A stretch of 27,015 nucleotides of DNA from Clostridia bacterium (lineage in GTDB: Bacteria; Bacillota; Clostridia; Oscillospirales; CAG-272). The DNA is taken from contig JAFQWT010000224.1 of NCBI GenBank assembly GCA_017407375.1, positions 1-27,015 of the forward strand, written 5' to 3'. Within the stretch, counting starts at the first letter, position 1. Each line of letters opens with the position of its first letter. Below, in pieces: positions 1 to 7,271 of the stretch. Made by a program: the position numbers and the translations under genes. Under the pieces are notes generated by a model. It ran no database searches and was not told where the DNA came from. It was given only the letters and a program-made list of their open reading frames with translations.

Positions 1-3
1 GAG

Positions 4-58
4 GTGGCGGCGCAGCCGACGGAGAGGGGGCTTGGTCCCCCACGCCCCCCGCCGCCAC
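4..58. repeat. Nested GC-rich inverted repeat at the left edge
   Basis: The outer arms GTGGCGGC (4-11) and GCCGCCAC (51-58) are perfect complements. An inner hairpin, GGGGG (26-30) with loop CTTGGT and CCCCC (37-41), sits between them. No T-tract follows, so it is not a classic intrinsic terminator. It may be the end of an upstream transcript or an intergenic palindromic element. The upstream gene is outside the window. Confidence 0.45.
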
Positions 59-61
59 ACG

Positions 62-76
62 TGAAAAATATTTTCA
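62..76. promoter_or_regulatory. Candidate operator 1, TGAAAA-N3-TTTTCA
   Basis: This is an inverted repeat with 6-bp arms TGAAAA and TTTTCA and a 3-base spacer. It lies about 130 bases upstream of the -35 box of the RpiR-type regulator gene. The same arms and spacing recur at 104-118, exactly 42 bases downstream, about four helical turns. That supports a protein-binding site, most simply for the adjacent RpiR-type regulator; the assignment is inferred. Confidence 0.5.
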
Positions 77-103
77 TTCCCCCTGCTCGGACGAGGTGTA
101 AAG

Positions 104-118
104 TGAAAAAAGTTTTCA
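104..118. promoter_or_regulatory. Candidate operator 2, TGAAAA-N3-TTTTCA
   Basis: This is the second perfect copy of the TGAAAA/TTTTCA inverted repeat with a 3-base spacer. It is on the same helical face as the first copy if the DNA has about 10.5 bp per turn. The surroundings are AT-rich, so one copy alone could be chance; two equal copies at whole-turn spacing are the evidence. Confidence 0.5.
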
Positions 119-173
119 AATCAAGCCAAAGCGGTGGCAAAATCAACACCAAAAACGCGAAAAACATTTTTAT

Positions 174-191
174 TTGTGAACTTTTTCACAA
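174..191. promoter_or_regulatory. Perfect inverted repeat TTGTGAA-N4-TTCACAA upstream of the -35 box
   Basis: The 7-bp arms are perfect and the spacer is CTTT. The element ends 15 bases before the -35 hexamer, where an activator or a repressor could act. The arms contain the TGAA/TTCA core of the other inverted repeats but have a different spacing, so this may be a different regulator's site. It resembles Crp/Fnr-type half sites only loosely. Confidence 0.4.
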
Positions 192-206
192 TAAATATTT
201 TTTTTA

Positions 207-235
207 TTGACAAACCGAAGGATTTATAGTAAAAT
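207..235 (+). promoter_or_regulatory. Sigma-A promoter of the microcompartment operon
   Basis: The -35 hexamer TTGACA (207-212) and the -10 hexamer TAAAAT (230-235) are separated by 17 bases. Transcription would start near 242, giving a leader of about 55 bases before the regulator gene. It is the only convincing promoter found for the following 12.5 kb, so the regulator and the microcompartment genes are probably co-transcribed. Confidence 0.75.
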
Positions 236-244
236 GATAAATGG

Positions 245-259
245 TGAAAAAACTTTTTG
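245..259. promoter_or_regulatory. Degenerate operator copy at the transcription start
   Basis: TGAAAA (245-250) is followed after 3 bases by TTTTTG, matching four of six bases of the expected TTTTCA arm. It lies at about +3 relative to the predicted start, a classic repressor position. The match is weak and the region is AT-rich. Confidence 0.25.
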
Positions 260-296
260 ATTTTCCGCCCTCAAAAACCGTCGGAAGGGAGAAAAC

Positions 297-1142
297 ATGA
301 ACCGAACGTTGCTTCAGGCCCAGCTCCTTTACGACGAGATGGGCAAAAGCGAGAAAAAAGTGGCCGACTGGCTCCTCTCTCACCCCGGTGAGGTGATGCC
401 CTACTCGATCACCGAGCTTGCCGAGCTTGCCGAAAGCTCCGAGGCCACCATCGTGCGCTTTTCGAAGCGCCTTGGCTACTCGGGCTATCAGGAGCTGAAG
501 CTCTCGCTCGCCACCGAGCATGAGAACCGCGTGGTCTCGCCGACCATCACCTCGACCGACTCCTGCTTTGAGATCCTTGAGAAGGTGTGCAACGATGCCT
601 ACCTCTCGCTTGAGCGGACCAAGCGCCTTCTCGTGGCGGACACCATGACCGCCGCCGCGCACCACATTGCCACGGCGCGCAAGTGCGTGCTCATCGGTCT
701 TGGCTCGTCGGCCTCGGTCGCTACCGACGCCGCCAACAAGTTCCTGCGCGCGGGCTGCAACGCCTACGCCTATGCCGACACGCATATGCAGACCATCGCC
801 ATCTCCCAGCTCTCGGCGGGGGACGTGGTCGTCGGTATCTCGCAGTCGGGCTCCTCAAAGGACATTGTGGACGGCCTCCGCCTCGCCCGCTCCCGCGGTG
901 CCGTGACCATTGCCGTCACGGGGACCGAGCGCTCGCCCATCGTCCGCCAGAGCGACGTTGTGCTTCTCACGGATACCGAGGAGGTGCGCCACGGCTCGCT
1001 CGCCCTTAACTCGCACATCTCGCGCCTGATGGTGCTGGACGCCCTTTGCTACTACATCGCCTACCGCAACGGCGAGAGGGTGACGGGGTCCTTGCGCGAG
1101 AATGAGCGCACACTCGAATCCAAGCGCGTCCACGAGGAATGA
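297..1142 (+). CDS. MurR/RpiR family transcriptional regulator (HTH + SIS)
   Basis: This 281-residue protein has an N-terminal RpiR-type helix-turn-helix (about residues 1-75, with the ITELAELAESSEATIVRFSKR segment) and a C-terminal SIS domain (about 120-255, with GLGSSAS and GISQSGSSKD loops). SIS domains of this family bind phosphorylated sugars, which usually act as inducers. The start is fixed by an AGGGAG ribosome site 6 bases before the ATG. The gene is first in the microcompartment operon, 49 bases before ackA, and is preceded by inverted repeats that are probably its own operators. A phosphosugar such as fuculose- or rhamnulose-1-phosphate, the substrate of the downstream aldolase, is a sensible effector, but that is inference. 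The family assignment is firm; the ligand is unknown. Confidence 0.92.
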   Translation: MNRTLLQAQLLYDEMGKSEKKVADWLLSHPGEVMPYSITELAELAESSEATIVRFSKRLGYSGYQELKLSLATEHENRVVSPTITSTDSCFEILEKVCNDAYLSLERTKRLLVADTMTAAAHHIATARKCVLIGLGSSASVATDAANKFLRAGCNAYAYADTHMQTIAISQLSAGDVVVGISQSGSSKDIVDGLRLARSRGAVTIAVTGTERSPIVRQSDVVLLTDTEEVRHGSLALNSHISRLMVLDALCYYIAYRNGERVTGSLRENERTLESKRVHEE

Positions 1143-1191
1143 TCCTCGCCGCACGAAGATATACGCAAAAATTTTACGGAGGATAGAACAC

Positions 1192-2391
1192 ATGAAGATT
1201 TTGGTCATCAATGCCGGCAGCTCGTCTCTCAAGTACCAGCTGTTTGACATGGACACGGGTGACGTGATCGCCAAGGGCCTTTGCGAAAAGATCGGCATCG
1301 GCGGCGCCATCACGCACAAGCGTCCCGGTAAGGAGGACTATCACGAGGAGGTCACCTTCCGCGACCACGACGATGCCATTGCGCTCGTTCTCAAGCTCCT
1401 CACCGATCCCACCCTCGGCGTGATCGCCGACCTCTCCGAGATCGATGCCATCGGCAACCGCGTGGCCCACGGCGGCGAAAAGCTCCGCCGCTCGATGCTC
1501 GTCGGTGACGAGGAGATCAACTACCTTTACTCGATCGTTCCGATCAACCCCCTGCACGGCCCGCCCGCCATCAAGGGCATTGAGGCCTGCCGCCGCCTGA
1601 TGCCCGGCAAGCCCCTCGCCTGCGTGTTCGACACCTCGTTCTACGCAACGCTCCCCGATTACGCCTACATCTATCCTATCCCGTACGAATATTACGAGAA
1701 ATACCAGGTCCGCCGCTACGGCTTCCACGGTACCTCCCACCGCTACGTGACCGAGCGTGCCGAGGCCCTGGTCGGCAAGCCCCTCTCGGAGCTGAAGGTC
1801 ATCACCTGCCACCTCGGCAACGGCTCCTCGATCACCGCCACCAAGTACGGCAAGGCGGTGGATACCTCCATGGGCTTCACGCCTCAGGAGGGCCTGCCCA
1901 TGGGCACGCGCTCGGGCTCCATCGACCCGACCGTCGTCACTTATCTCCAGCGTGTGGAGGGTCTTTCCCCCGAGGAGGCCGATAAGATGCTGAACTCGAA
2001 GTCGGGACTTCTCGGCGTTTCGGGCGTGTCGAGTGACGGCCGTGAGGTCTGGGCCGCCGCCAATGAGGGCAACGCCCGCGCCCGCCTCGCCATCGACATC
2101 CTCGCCTACGACATCAAAAAGATCATCGGCTCGTACGTGGCCGCTATGAACGGCGTGGACGTTCTCGTGTTCACTGCTGGCATCGGTGAGAACGACCGTG
2201 CCCTCCGCGCCCGCGTCTGCGCCGATATGGAGTACCTCGGCATCGCCATCAACGAGGACGTCAACATGAACGGCCCGCGCGGCAAGGAGCTGGAGCTCAC
2301 GGCCGAGGGCGCCCGCGTCAAGACCTTTGTGATCCCCACCGATGAGGAATATATGATCGCCCTCGATACCCAGCGTCTTCTTAGCAAATAA
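1192..2391 (+). CDS. ackA: Acetate kinase (short-chain acyl kinase)
   Basis: This is a 399-residue acetokinase of normal length, with the family motifs NAGSSSLKYQLF, GNRVAHGGEKL, RYGFHGTSHRYV, HLGNGSS and FTAGIGEN. It converts an acyl phosphate plus ADP to the free acid plus ATP. The open frame extends upstream to 1102, but the ATG at 1192 has GGAGG nine bases before it and starts at the conserved MKILVINAGSSS. In this operon it would act on the acyl phosphate made by PduL, giving acetate, propionate or lactate. It lacks an encapsulation-type helix at either end, so it probably works in the cytosol, as expected for the ATP-forming last step. Confidence 0.95.
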   Translation: MKILVINAGSSSLKYQLFDMDTGDVIAKGLCEKIGIGGAITHKRPGKEDYHEEVTFRDHDDAIALVLKLLTDPTLGVIADLSEIDAIGNRVAHGGEKLRRSMLVGDEEINYLYSIVPINPLHGPPAIKGIEACRRLMPGKPLACVFDTSFYATLPDYAYIYPIPYEYYEKYQVRRYGFHGTSHRYVTERAEALVGKPLSELKVITCHLGNGSSITATKYGKAVDTSMGFTPQEGLPMGTRSGSIDPTVVTYLQRVEGLSPEEADKMLNSKSGLLGVSGVSSDGREVWAAANEGNARARLAIDILAYDIKKIIGSYVAAMNGVDVLVFTAGIGENDRALRARVCADMEYLGIAINEDVNMNGPRGKELELTAEGARVKTFVIPTDEEYMIALDTQRLLSK

Positions 2392-2411
2392 GAGAAAGGA
2401 TATAAATCACC

Positions 2412-3236
2412 ATGATGTCACCCTACGAAATCAAAAAGCAGATCTGCGAGGTCGGCCACAAGATCTATGACAAGGGCTTTGTTGCCGCCAACGACGGTAA
2501 CATCTCCGTCAAGGTCAACGACAACGAGTACTACTGCACTCCCACCGGCGTCTCGAAGGGCGCCCTCACCCCCGACATGATCATTAAGGTCGACGGCCAG
2601 GGCAAGAAGCTTGAGGGCACGCTCAACCCCTCGAGCGAGATCAAGATGCACATGCGCGTGTACCAGAAGCGCCCTGACGTTGGCGCTGTCGTGCATGCTC
2701 ACCCCCCGGTAGCCACCGCCTTCACCGTGGCCAACGTTCCGCTCGATCAGTACATCCTCCCCGAGGCGGTCCTGACGATCGGTACCATTCCTACCTGTGA
2801 GTACGGCACCCCCTCCACGATGGAGATCCCGGACTCGCTCGATCCCTACCTCCAGAATCACGACGCCTTCCTTCTGAAGAACCACGGCGCCCTGACGGTC
2901 GGCAACACGCTGACCAAGGCCTTCTTCCTCATGGAGGAGGTTGAGTTCAATGCTAAGATCTGCAAGTTCGCCCGTGAGCTTGGCGGCGTTGACGAGATCC
3001 CCTGCGAGCAGCTCGAGAAGCTGATGGAGCTGCGTAAGAAGATGAACATCCCCGGCCGTCACCCCGGCTGCAAGCGCTGCTCGAACCTCGGCACCGACAA
3101 GTGCCGCTGCAAGGATAACGGCGCCCACCACCACGAGGAGGGTCACGTCTGCACCTGCGGGAAGGACGATGCCCCGAAGGGTGACGACCTCGTCGCCGAG
3201 ATCACGCGCCGCGTCCTTGCCGCCCTCGGCCGCTGA
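2412..3236 (+). CDS. Class II aldolase (L-fuculose-phosphate aldolase type) with Cys-rich linker and C-terminal encapsulation peptide
   Basis: Residues 1-212 are a class II aldolase/adducin fold. The zinc and catalytic residues line up with FucA: Glu76, His95 and His97 in HAHPP, and His158 in NHGA. FucA cleaves a ketose-1-phosphate to DHAP and L-lactaldehyde. At 274 residues it is about 60 longer than FucA (215). The extra part is a Cys/His-rich segment at 217-249 (Cys220, 223, 231, 233, 247, 249 and His217, 239-241, 245) followed by an amphipathic helix at 258-273 (DDLVAEITRRVLAALG), typical of encapsulation peptides. It is therefore probably the signature cargo enzyme. Rhamnulose-1-phosphate or another sugar phosphate may be the true substrate. 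ATG 2412 and 2415 are both possible starts. Confidence 0.88.
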   Translation: MMSPYEIKKQICEVGHKIYDKGFVAANDGNISVKVNDNEYYCTPTGVSKGALTPDMIIKVDGQGKKLEGTLNPSSEIKMHMRVYQKRPDVGAVVHAHPPVATAFTVANVPLDQYILPEAVLTIGTIPTCEYGTPSTMEIPDSLDPYLQNHDAFLLKNHGALTVGNTLTKAFFLMEEVEFNAKICKFARELGGVDEIPCEQLEKLMELRKKMNIPGRHPGCKRCSNLGTDKCRCKDNGAHHHEEGHVCTCGKDDAPKGDDLVAEITRRVLAALGR

Positions 3237-3272
3237 GCCGCGCTCCCCAAGCTTTTAAGAAAGGAGAGCGCC

Positions 3273-4724
3273 ATGGCTATTCAGTGGACCGAAGCCGAGA
3301 TCGCCGAGATCGTCAACCGCGTGATGCGTGAGGTCGGTGCCGCGGCCCCCGCGGTGGCCGAGTACGATGCCACGCAGTTCGGCGGGCGCCGCTACGTCGG
3401 CGTTTACGAGGACATGCGTGACGCTATTTCCGCCGCTGAGGCGGGCTATCGCGCGATCCGCGAGATGCGCGTGGAGGAGCGTGAAAAGCTCATCACCGCC
3501 ATCCGCGAGTTGACCCGTAAGGAGGCCCCCATCATGGCAAAGCTCGGCGTTGCCGAGACCAAGATGGGCCGCGTCGATCATAAGACCGCCAAGCATATGC
3601 TGGTGGCCGACAAGACCCCGGGCACCGAGGACATCGTGGCCGCCGTGAAAACGGGCGACCGCGGCCTCACGCTGACCGAGATGGCGCCCTTCGGCGTTGT
3701 CGGCAGCATTACCCCCTCCACCAACCCCTCCGAGACCGTCATCTGCAACTCGATCGGTATGATCGCGGCGGGCAACGGCGTGGTGTTCAACCCCCACCCG
3801 AACGCGATCTCGGTCTCGAATTACGCCGTTGACCTTGTCAACCGCGCCTGCGCGGCGGCAGGCGGCCCGCGCGTCCTTGTGGCGTCGGTCGTCAAGCCCA
3901 CGCTCGAGACCGCCGACCTCATGTACAAGCACCCCGCCATCCGCCTGCTCGTCTGTACGGGCGGCCCCGGCGTTGTCAAGAGCGTTCTTTCCTCGGGAAA
4001 GAAGGCCATCGGTGCGGGCGCGGGTAACCCGCCCGTCATCGTGGATGACACCGCCGACGTCAAGAAGGCGGCGCGCGACATCATTGACGGCTGCACCTTT
4101 GACAACAACCTCCCCTGCATCGCCGAGAAGGAGGTCTTCGCCTTCGATCCGATCGCCGATGAGCTCATCGACGGGATGCAAAAGGCGGGCGCGCTCCTTA
4201 TCGACCGTGCCACCGCCGACAAGCTCGTGGACGTGGTCCTCACCGAGGTCACCACAAAGACGGGCGCCAAGCGCAAGACCGTCAGCCGTGACTGCGTCGG
4301 TCGGGATGCCGCCGTGATCCTTGAAAAGATCGGGATCCGCGTCGGCCCTGAGATCCGCTGCGTCATCTGCGAGGTGCCGTTTGAGCATCCCTTCGTCCAG
4401 GAGGAGCTGATGATGCCGATTTTGCCGATCGTCCGTGTGCACGACATTGACGAGGCCATCAAGCTCGCCGTCAAGGCCGAGCACGGCAACCGTCACACAG
4501 CGCACATGCATTCGAAAAATATCGACCACCTCACGCGCTTTGCCCGCGCGGTGGAAACGACGATCTTCGTCAAAAACGCTCCCTCGTACGCCGGCATCGG
4601 CTTCGGTGGAGAAGGGCACGCCACCTTCACCATCGCGGGTCCGACGGGTGAGGGCATCACCTCGGCCAGGAGCTTTACACGTCTGCGCCGCTGCGTGATG
4701 GCGGACAACTTCCGCATCATTTAA
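3273..4724 (+). CDS. CoA-acylating aldehyde dehydrogenase (PduP/EutE type), encapsulated
   Basis: This 483-residue protein oxidises an aldehyde to acyl-CoA using NAD+ and CoA. The catalytic cysteine is Cys282, in NNLPCIAEKE. The nucleotide-binding part shows TPSTNPSETVICNSIGM and GAGNPPVIVDD. Residues 5-22 (WTEAEIAEIVNRVMREVG) form an amphipathic helix followed by an Ala/Pro linker, the usual N-terminal encapsulation peptide of PduP/EutE enzymes. An AAGGAG site lies 6 bases before the ATG. Located after the aldolase and before the alcohol dehydrogenase, it would take lactaldehyde to lactoyl-CoA. It could also act on acetaldehyde or propionaldehyde; sequence alone cannot decide. Confidence 0.93.
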   Translation: MAIQWTEAEIAEIVNRVMREVGAAAPAVAEYDATQFGGRRYVGVYEDMRDAISAAEAGYRAIREMRVEEREKLITAIRELTRKEAPIMAKLGVAETKMGRVDHKTAKHMLVADKTPGTEDIVAAVKTGDRGLTLTEMAPFGVVGSITPSTNPSETVICNSIGMIAAGNGVVFNPHPNAISVSNYAVDLVNRACAAAGGPRVLVASVVKPTLETADLMYKHPAIRLLVCTGGPGVVKSVLSSGKKAIGAGAGNPPVIVDDTADVKKAARDIIDGCTFDNNLPCIAEKEVFAFDPIADELIDGMQKAGALLIDRATADKLVDVVLTEVTTKTGAKRKTVSRDCVGRDAAVILEKIGIRVGPEIRCVICEVPFEHPFVQEELMMPILPIVRVHDIDEAIKLAVKAEHGNRHTAHMHSKNIDHLTRFARAVETTIFVKNAPSYAGIGFGGEGHATFTIAGPTGEGITSARSFTRLRRCVMADNFRII

Positions 4725-4742
4725 GGAAAGGAAACACACACG

Positions 4743-5942
4743 ATGGAACTTAGCGCACACGACATCGAAAGCATCGTCCGCCAGGTCATCGGTAATCTCG
4801 GCGCGGCAGCCTCTGCCCCCGCCGCCGGCATTCCCAAGACCGCCAAGGTGGCCATGCTGACCGATAAAAAGCACATCGAGGTCAAGGAATTCCCGATCCC
4901 CGCGCTCGAGGATGACGATATCCTCGTCCGTGTCGAGGGCTGCGGCGTCTGCGGCACCGACGTTCACGAGTGGAAGGGCGATCCCTTCGGCCTTATTCCC
5001 GTCGTCCTCGGTCACGAGGGCACGGGTGAGATCCTCGCCCTCGGTAAGAACGTCAAGACCGATACGGCGGGCAACCCCATCAAGGTCGGCGATAAGATCG
5101 TTACCTCGGTCATCTCCTGCGGCGAGTGCAACATCTGCCGCAACCACCCCGCCAACACCAACCTCTGCGATAAGCAGGGCGTCTTCGGCCTTATCGGCCA
5201 CAACGAGGCCCAGCCCCTGAACGGCTGGTTTGCCAGCCACCTCCTCATCCGTGCCAAGGGCGCGACCTACTTCGTCGTCAATGACCTGGACCTTGAGGAG
5301 CGGATGCTGCTTGAGCTGGCCTGCGTTTGCGTCCACGCACACGCAAGGGCCTGCAAGACCGGCCTTATGAACTTCAACACGAAGGTCCTCATCCAGGGCC
5401 TCGGCCCTGTCGGCCTTGTGATGATCTCGGTGCTCCGCGCCGCGGGCATCAACCACATCATCGCCATTGACGGCACGCCGAAGCGCCTCGAGATGGCCAA
5501 GCGCATGGGCGCCAAAACGACCATCAACTTCCGCGAGTGCGATACGCTTGAGAAGCGTGTCGAGGCCGTTAAGGCCGCGACGGGCGGCAATGGTGCCGAC
5601 TTTGCCTTCCAGTGCACGGGCGCTCCGCCCGCCGCTGCGGACATCTACTCCTACATTCGCCGCGGCGGTGGCCTTTGCGAGATGGGCTTCTTCGTCAATA
5701 ACGGCGAGTACACCGTCAACCCGCACTTCGCCATGTGCAATAAGGAGATCAACCTGGTCGGCTCCTGGGATTACAGCGCGGAGGATTATCCCACGACCAT
5801 GGCGTTCCTTCGCCAGGCCCGTGAGATGAACATTCCGATCAAGGAGCTGATCACGCACTCCTTCCCGCTTGACAAGCTCAACGAGGCGATGGAGGTCAAC
5901 GTGTCCCAGCAGGGCATCAAGATCTGCTACGTTGCCGAGTAA
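4743..5942 (+). CDS. Zinc-dependent alcohol dehydrogenase (MDR family), encapsulated
   Basis: This is a 399-residue medium-chain zinc dehydrogenase. It has the catalytic zinc motif GCGVCGTD (Cys70) and GHE (His91, Glu92), a structural zinc set Cys126/129/132/142, and a Rossmann motif GLGPVG with an acidic residue in IAIDG that favours NAD(H). The N-terminus (residues 4-20, SAHDIESIVRQVIGNLG) is another encapsulation-type helix with an Ala/Pro linker. Its place in the metabolosome core is to reduce part of the aldehyde to an alcohol, here lactaldehyde to 1,2-propanediol, recycling NADH inside the shell. Most described metabolosomes use an iron-type PduQ/EutG enzyme for this; here a zinc MDR enzyme does the job. 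Threonine- or butanediol-dehydrogenase-like activity cannot be excluded. Confidence 0.9.
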   Translation: MELSAHDIESIVRQVIGNLGAAASAPAAGIPKTAKVAMLTDKKHIEVKEFPIPALEDDDILVRVEGCGVCGTDVHEWKGDPFGLIPVVLGHEGTGEILALGKNVKTDTAGNPIKVGDKIVTSVISCGECNICRNHPANTNLCDKQGVFGLIGHNEAQPLNGWFASHLLIRAKGATYFVVNDLDLEERMLLELACVCVHAHARACKTGLMNFNTKVLIQGLGPVGLVMISVLRAAGINHIIAIDGTPKRLEMAKRMGAKTTINFRECDTLEKRVEAVKAATGGNGADFAFQCTGAPPAAADIYSYIRRGGGLCEMGFFVNNGEYTVNPHFAMCNKEINLVGSWDYSAEDYPTTMAFLRQAREMNIPIKELITHSFPLDKLNEAMEVNVSQQGIKICYVAE

Positions 5943-5954
5943 GGAGGGCCCTCT

Positions 5955-6272
5955 ATGGCACTCGGAATGATCGAAGTGTACGGCTTTACGACCTCGATCG
6001 TGGTGGCCGACCGCGTCGCCAAGGCGGCGGACGTCAAGGTCGTTGCGATCGATAAGAACAAGCCCGCCGGCGGCGATAGCGCCGAGGTGCCGCTTGTGAT
6101 GGTGGTAAAGTTTGAGGGGAACGCAGGCGCCGTGGAGTCGGCCATGCAGGCCGGCATTGCGGAGGCCGAGCGCCGCAACCTCTACATCACCTCAAAGATG
6201 ATCGCGGGGCAAAGCCCCGAGATCGAGTGGTTTGCCCACCTCGAAGCCACGGGGCGCGACAAGCTGCGCTAA
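5955..6272 (+). CDS. BMC-H shell protein with an extended pore-region loop
   Basis: This 105-residue protein has a single BMC domain, beginning MALGMIEVYGFTTSIVVADRV. Such proteins form hexamers that tile the facets of the shell. Where PduA/EutM have the short pore loop KIGSG, this protein has a longer loop, DKNKPAGGDSAEVPLV (about residues 33-48), so its pore must differ in size or chemistry. It also has a longer C-terminal tail than the PduA-like copies. AAGGAGG stands 6 bases before the ATG and overlaps the end of the alcohol dehydrogenase gene. The family is certain; the specific role is unknown. Confidence 0.9.
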   Translation: MALGMIEVYGFTTSIVVADRVAKAADVKVVAIDKNKPAGGDSAEVPLVMVVKFEGNAGAVESAMQAGIAEAERRNLYITSKMIAGQSPEIEWFAHLEATGRDKLR

Positions 6273-6320
6273 AAAACAACAAAAAAATAAAAAAATATTT
6301 ACTTAAAGGAGATTTTAGTT

Positions 6321-6596
6321 ATGCAGGAAGCACTTGGTATGGTGGAAACGAGAGGCCTTGTCGCCGCTATCGAGGCGGCCGATGCTATGGTCAAGGCGGC
6401 CAACGTCGTCCTTATCGGCTCTGAGAAGATCGGTAGCGGGCTCGTCAGCGTTATGGTCCGCGGTGATGTCGGCGCTGTCAAGAGTGCCGTGGAGGCCGGC
6501 GGTGCTGCCGCGGGTCGCCTCGGTGAGGTCGTGGCTACGCACGTCATTCCCCGCCCCCACAACGACGTTGAAAAGCTTCTTCCCTCGCTGAAGTAA
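6321..6596 (+). CDS. BMC-H shell protein, PduA/EutM type (copy 1)
   Basis: This 91-residue canonical BMC-H protein has MQEALGMVETRGLVAAIEA at the start, the pore motif SEKIGSGLV, and the C-terminal THVIPRPH. It forms the bulk hexamers of the shell facets, with a small central pore for polar metabolites. An AAAGGAG site lies 9 bases before the ATG, in an AT-rich leader (6273-6320) that may keep the start codon open for high expression. A near-identical copy lies at 7002-7271. This is a high-confidence assignment. Confidence 0.96.
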   Translation: MQEALGMVETRGLVAAIEAADAMVKAANVVLIGSEKIGSGLVSVMVRGDVGAVKSAVEAGGAAAGRLGEVVATHVIPRPHNDVEKLLPSLK

Positions 6597-6605
6597 GATA
6601 CCCCT

Positions 6606-6881
6606 ATGGAAAAAGCGATCGCGTTGCTCGAGGTACAGGCGCTGGTCGCCGCTATCGCAGGGCTGGATGCCATGTGTAAAGCGGCCGACGTCCGTCTCAT
6701 TCACGTCGAGAAGCGCCTTGGCGGACGACTGGTGACTGTGGTCGTTGAGGGCACGGTCTCCGCGGTGGAGGCAGCTGCTGCGGCAGGTGCCGCCGCCGCC
6801 GCAAAGGTCGGGAACGTGAAGCTTTGCGAGGTCATCGCCCGTCCGCATCCCGACGTCATGCGGTTCCTCTACACCGATTAA
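6606..6881 (+). CDS. Divergent BMC-H shell protein with altered pore motif
   Basis: This 91-residue protein has a single BMC domain but diverges strongly from its neighbours. It starts MEKAIALLEVQALVAAIAG, has EKRLGGRLV in place of the EKIGSGLV pore loop, and an Ala-rich helix (AAAAAGAAAAAKVG). Gly-Gly and an extra Arg at the pore would change its charge and width. The start follows the previous stop by 9 bases, and only a poor ribosome site is visible (no GGAGG). It is therefore probably translated less than the two copies that flank it, as a minor shell component. The domain is clear; the transport role is inference. Confidence 0.88.
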   Translation: MEKAIALLEVQALVAAIAGLDAMCKAADVRLIHVEKRLGGRLVTVVVEGTVSAVEAAAAAGAAAAAKVGNVKLCEVIARPHPDVMRFLYTD

Positions 6882-7001
6882 ACGGGCTCTCTCCCGCCTC
6901 GGTCGAGGCGCCGCTCCCCTTCGGGGGACCCACCCACGCATCATGGCGCTCAGCGCTTATGATAAAAAATTTAGTCCAATATTTTTACGGAGGATATGAA
7001 A
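6882..7001. other. Intergenic segment with stacked hairpins between shell genes
   Basis: Three hairpins follow each other: CGCCTC-GGTC-GAGGCG, CCCC-TTCG-GGGG (a UUCG tetraloop), and ATCAT..GCGC-TCA-GCGC..ATGAT. No T-tract follows, so they are unlikely to end transcription completely. They may mark an RNA processing or stabilising point, or be an intergenic palindromic repeat. An AT-rich leader with GGAGG (6989-6993) precedes the next shell gene. Confidence 0.5.
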
Positions 7002-7271
7002 ATGGAAGCTCTTGGCATGGTTGAAACCAGAGGTCTTGTCGCCGCTATCGAGGCGGCCGATGCTATGGTGAAGGCTGCAAACGTCGTTCTCGTCGGCTCT
7101 GAGAAGATCGGCAGCGGGCTCGTCAGCGTCATGGTGCGCGGCGATGTCGGTGCCGTCAAGGCCGCCGTCGAGGCCGGTGGCGCCGCCGCCGGTAAGCTCG
7201 GTGAGGTCGTTGCCACGCACGTCATTCCTCGTCCCCACACGGACGGGGAGAAGCTCCTTCCCAAGATCTGA
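7002..7271 (+). CDS. BMC-H shell protein, PduA/EutM type (copy 2)
   Basis: This is an 89-residue canonical BMC-H protein with MEALGMVETRGLVAAIEA and the pore motif SEKIGSGLV. It differs from the copy at 6321-6596 by about seven substitutions over the aligned 88 residues, so the two arose by a fairly recent duplication. An ATG at 6996 is also in frame, but it lies only two bases after GGAGG. The ATG at 7002 has an 8-base spacing and matches the N-terminus of the other copy, so it is preferred. It is a major facet hexamer of the shell. Confidence 0.95.
   Translation: MEALGMVETRGLVAAIEAADAMVKAANVVLVGSEKIGSGLVSVMVRGDVGAVKAAVEAGGAAAGKLGEVVATHVIPRPHTDGEKLLPKI

Noticed and set aside
4..210. A 68-codon open frame at the left edge
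   Set aside because: It crosses the GC-rich palindrome, the AT-rich repeats and reaches the promoter; it has no ribosome site and no protein-like composition.
3255..5858. An 867-codon open frame on the minus strand across the aldehyde and alcohol dehydrogenase genes
   Set aside because: It is a shadow frame caused by GC-rich codon bias. The plus strand holds two complete enzymes with all motifs, and the antisense translation is low-complexity with no recognisable domain.
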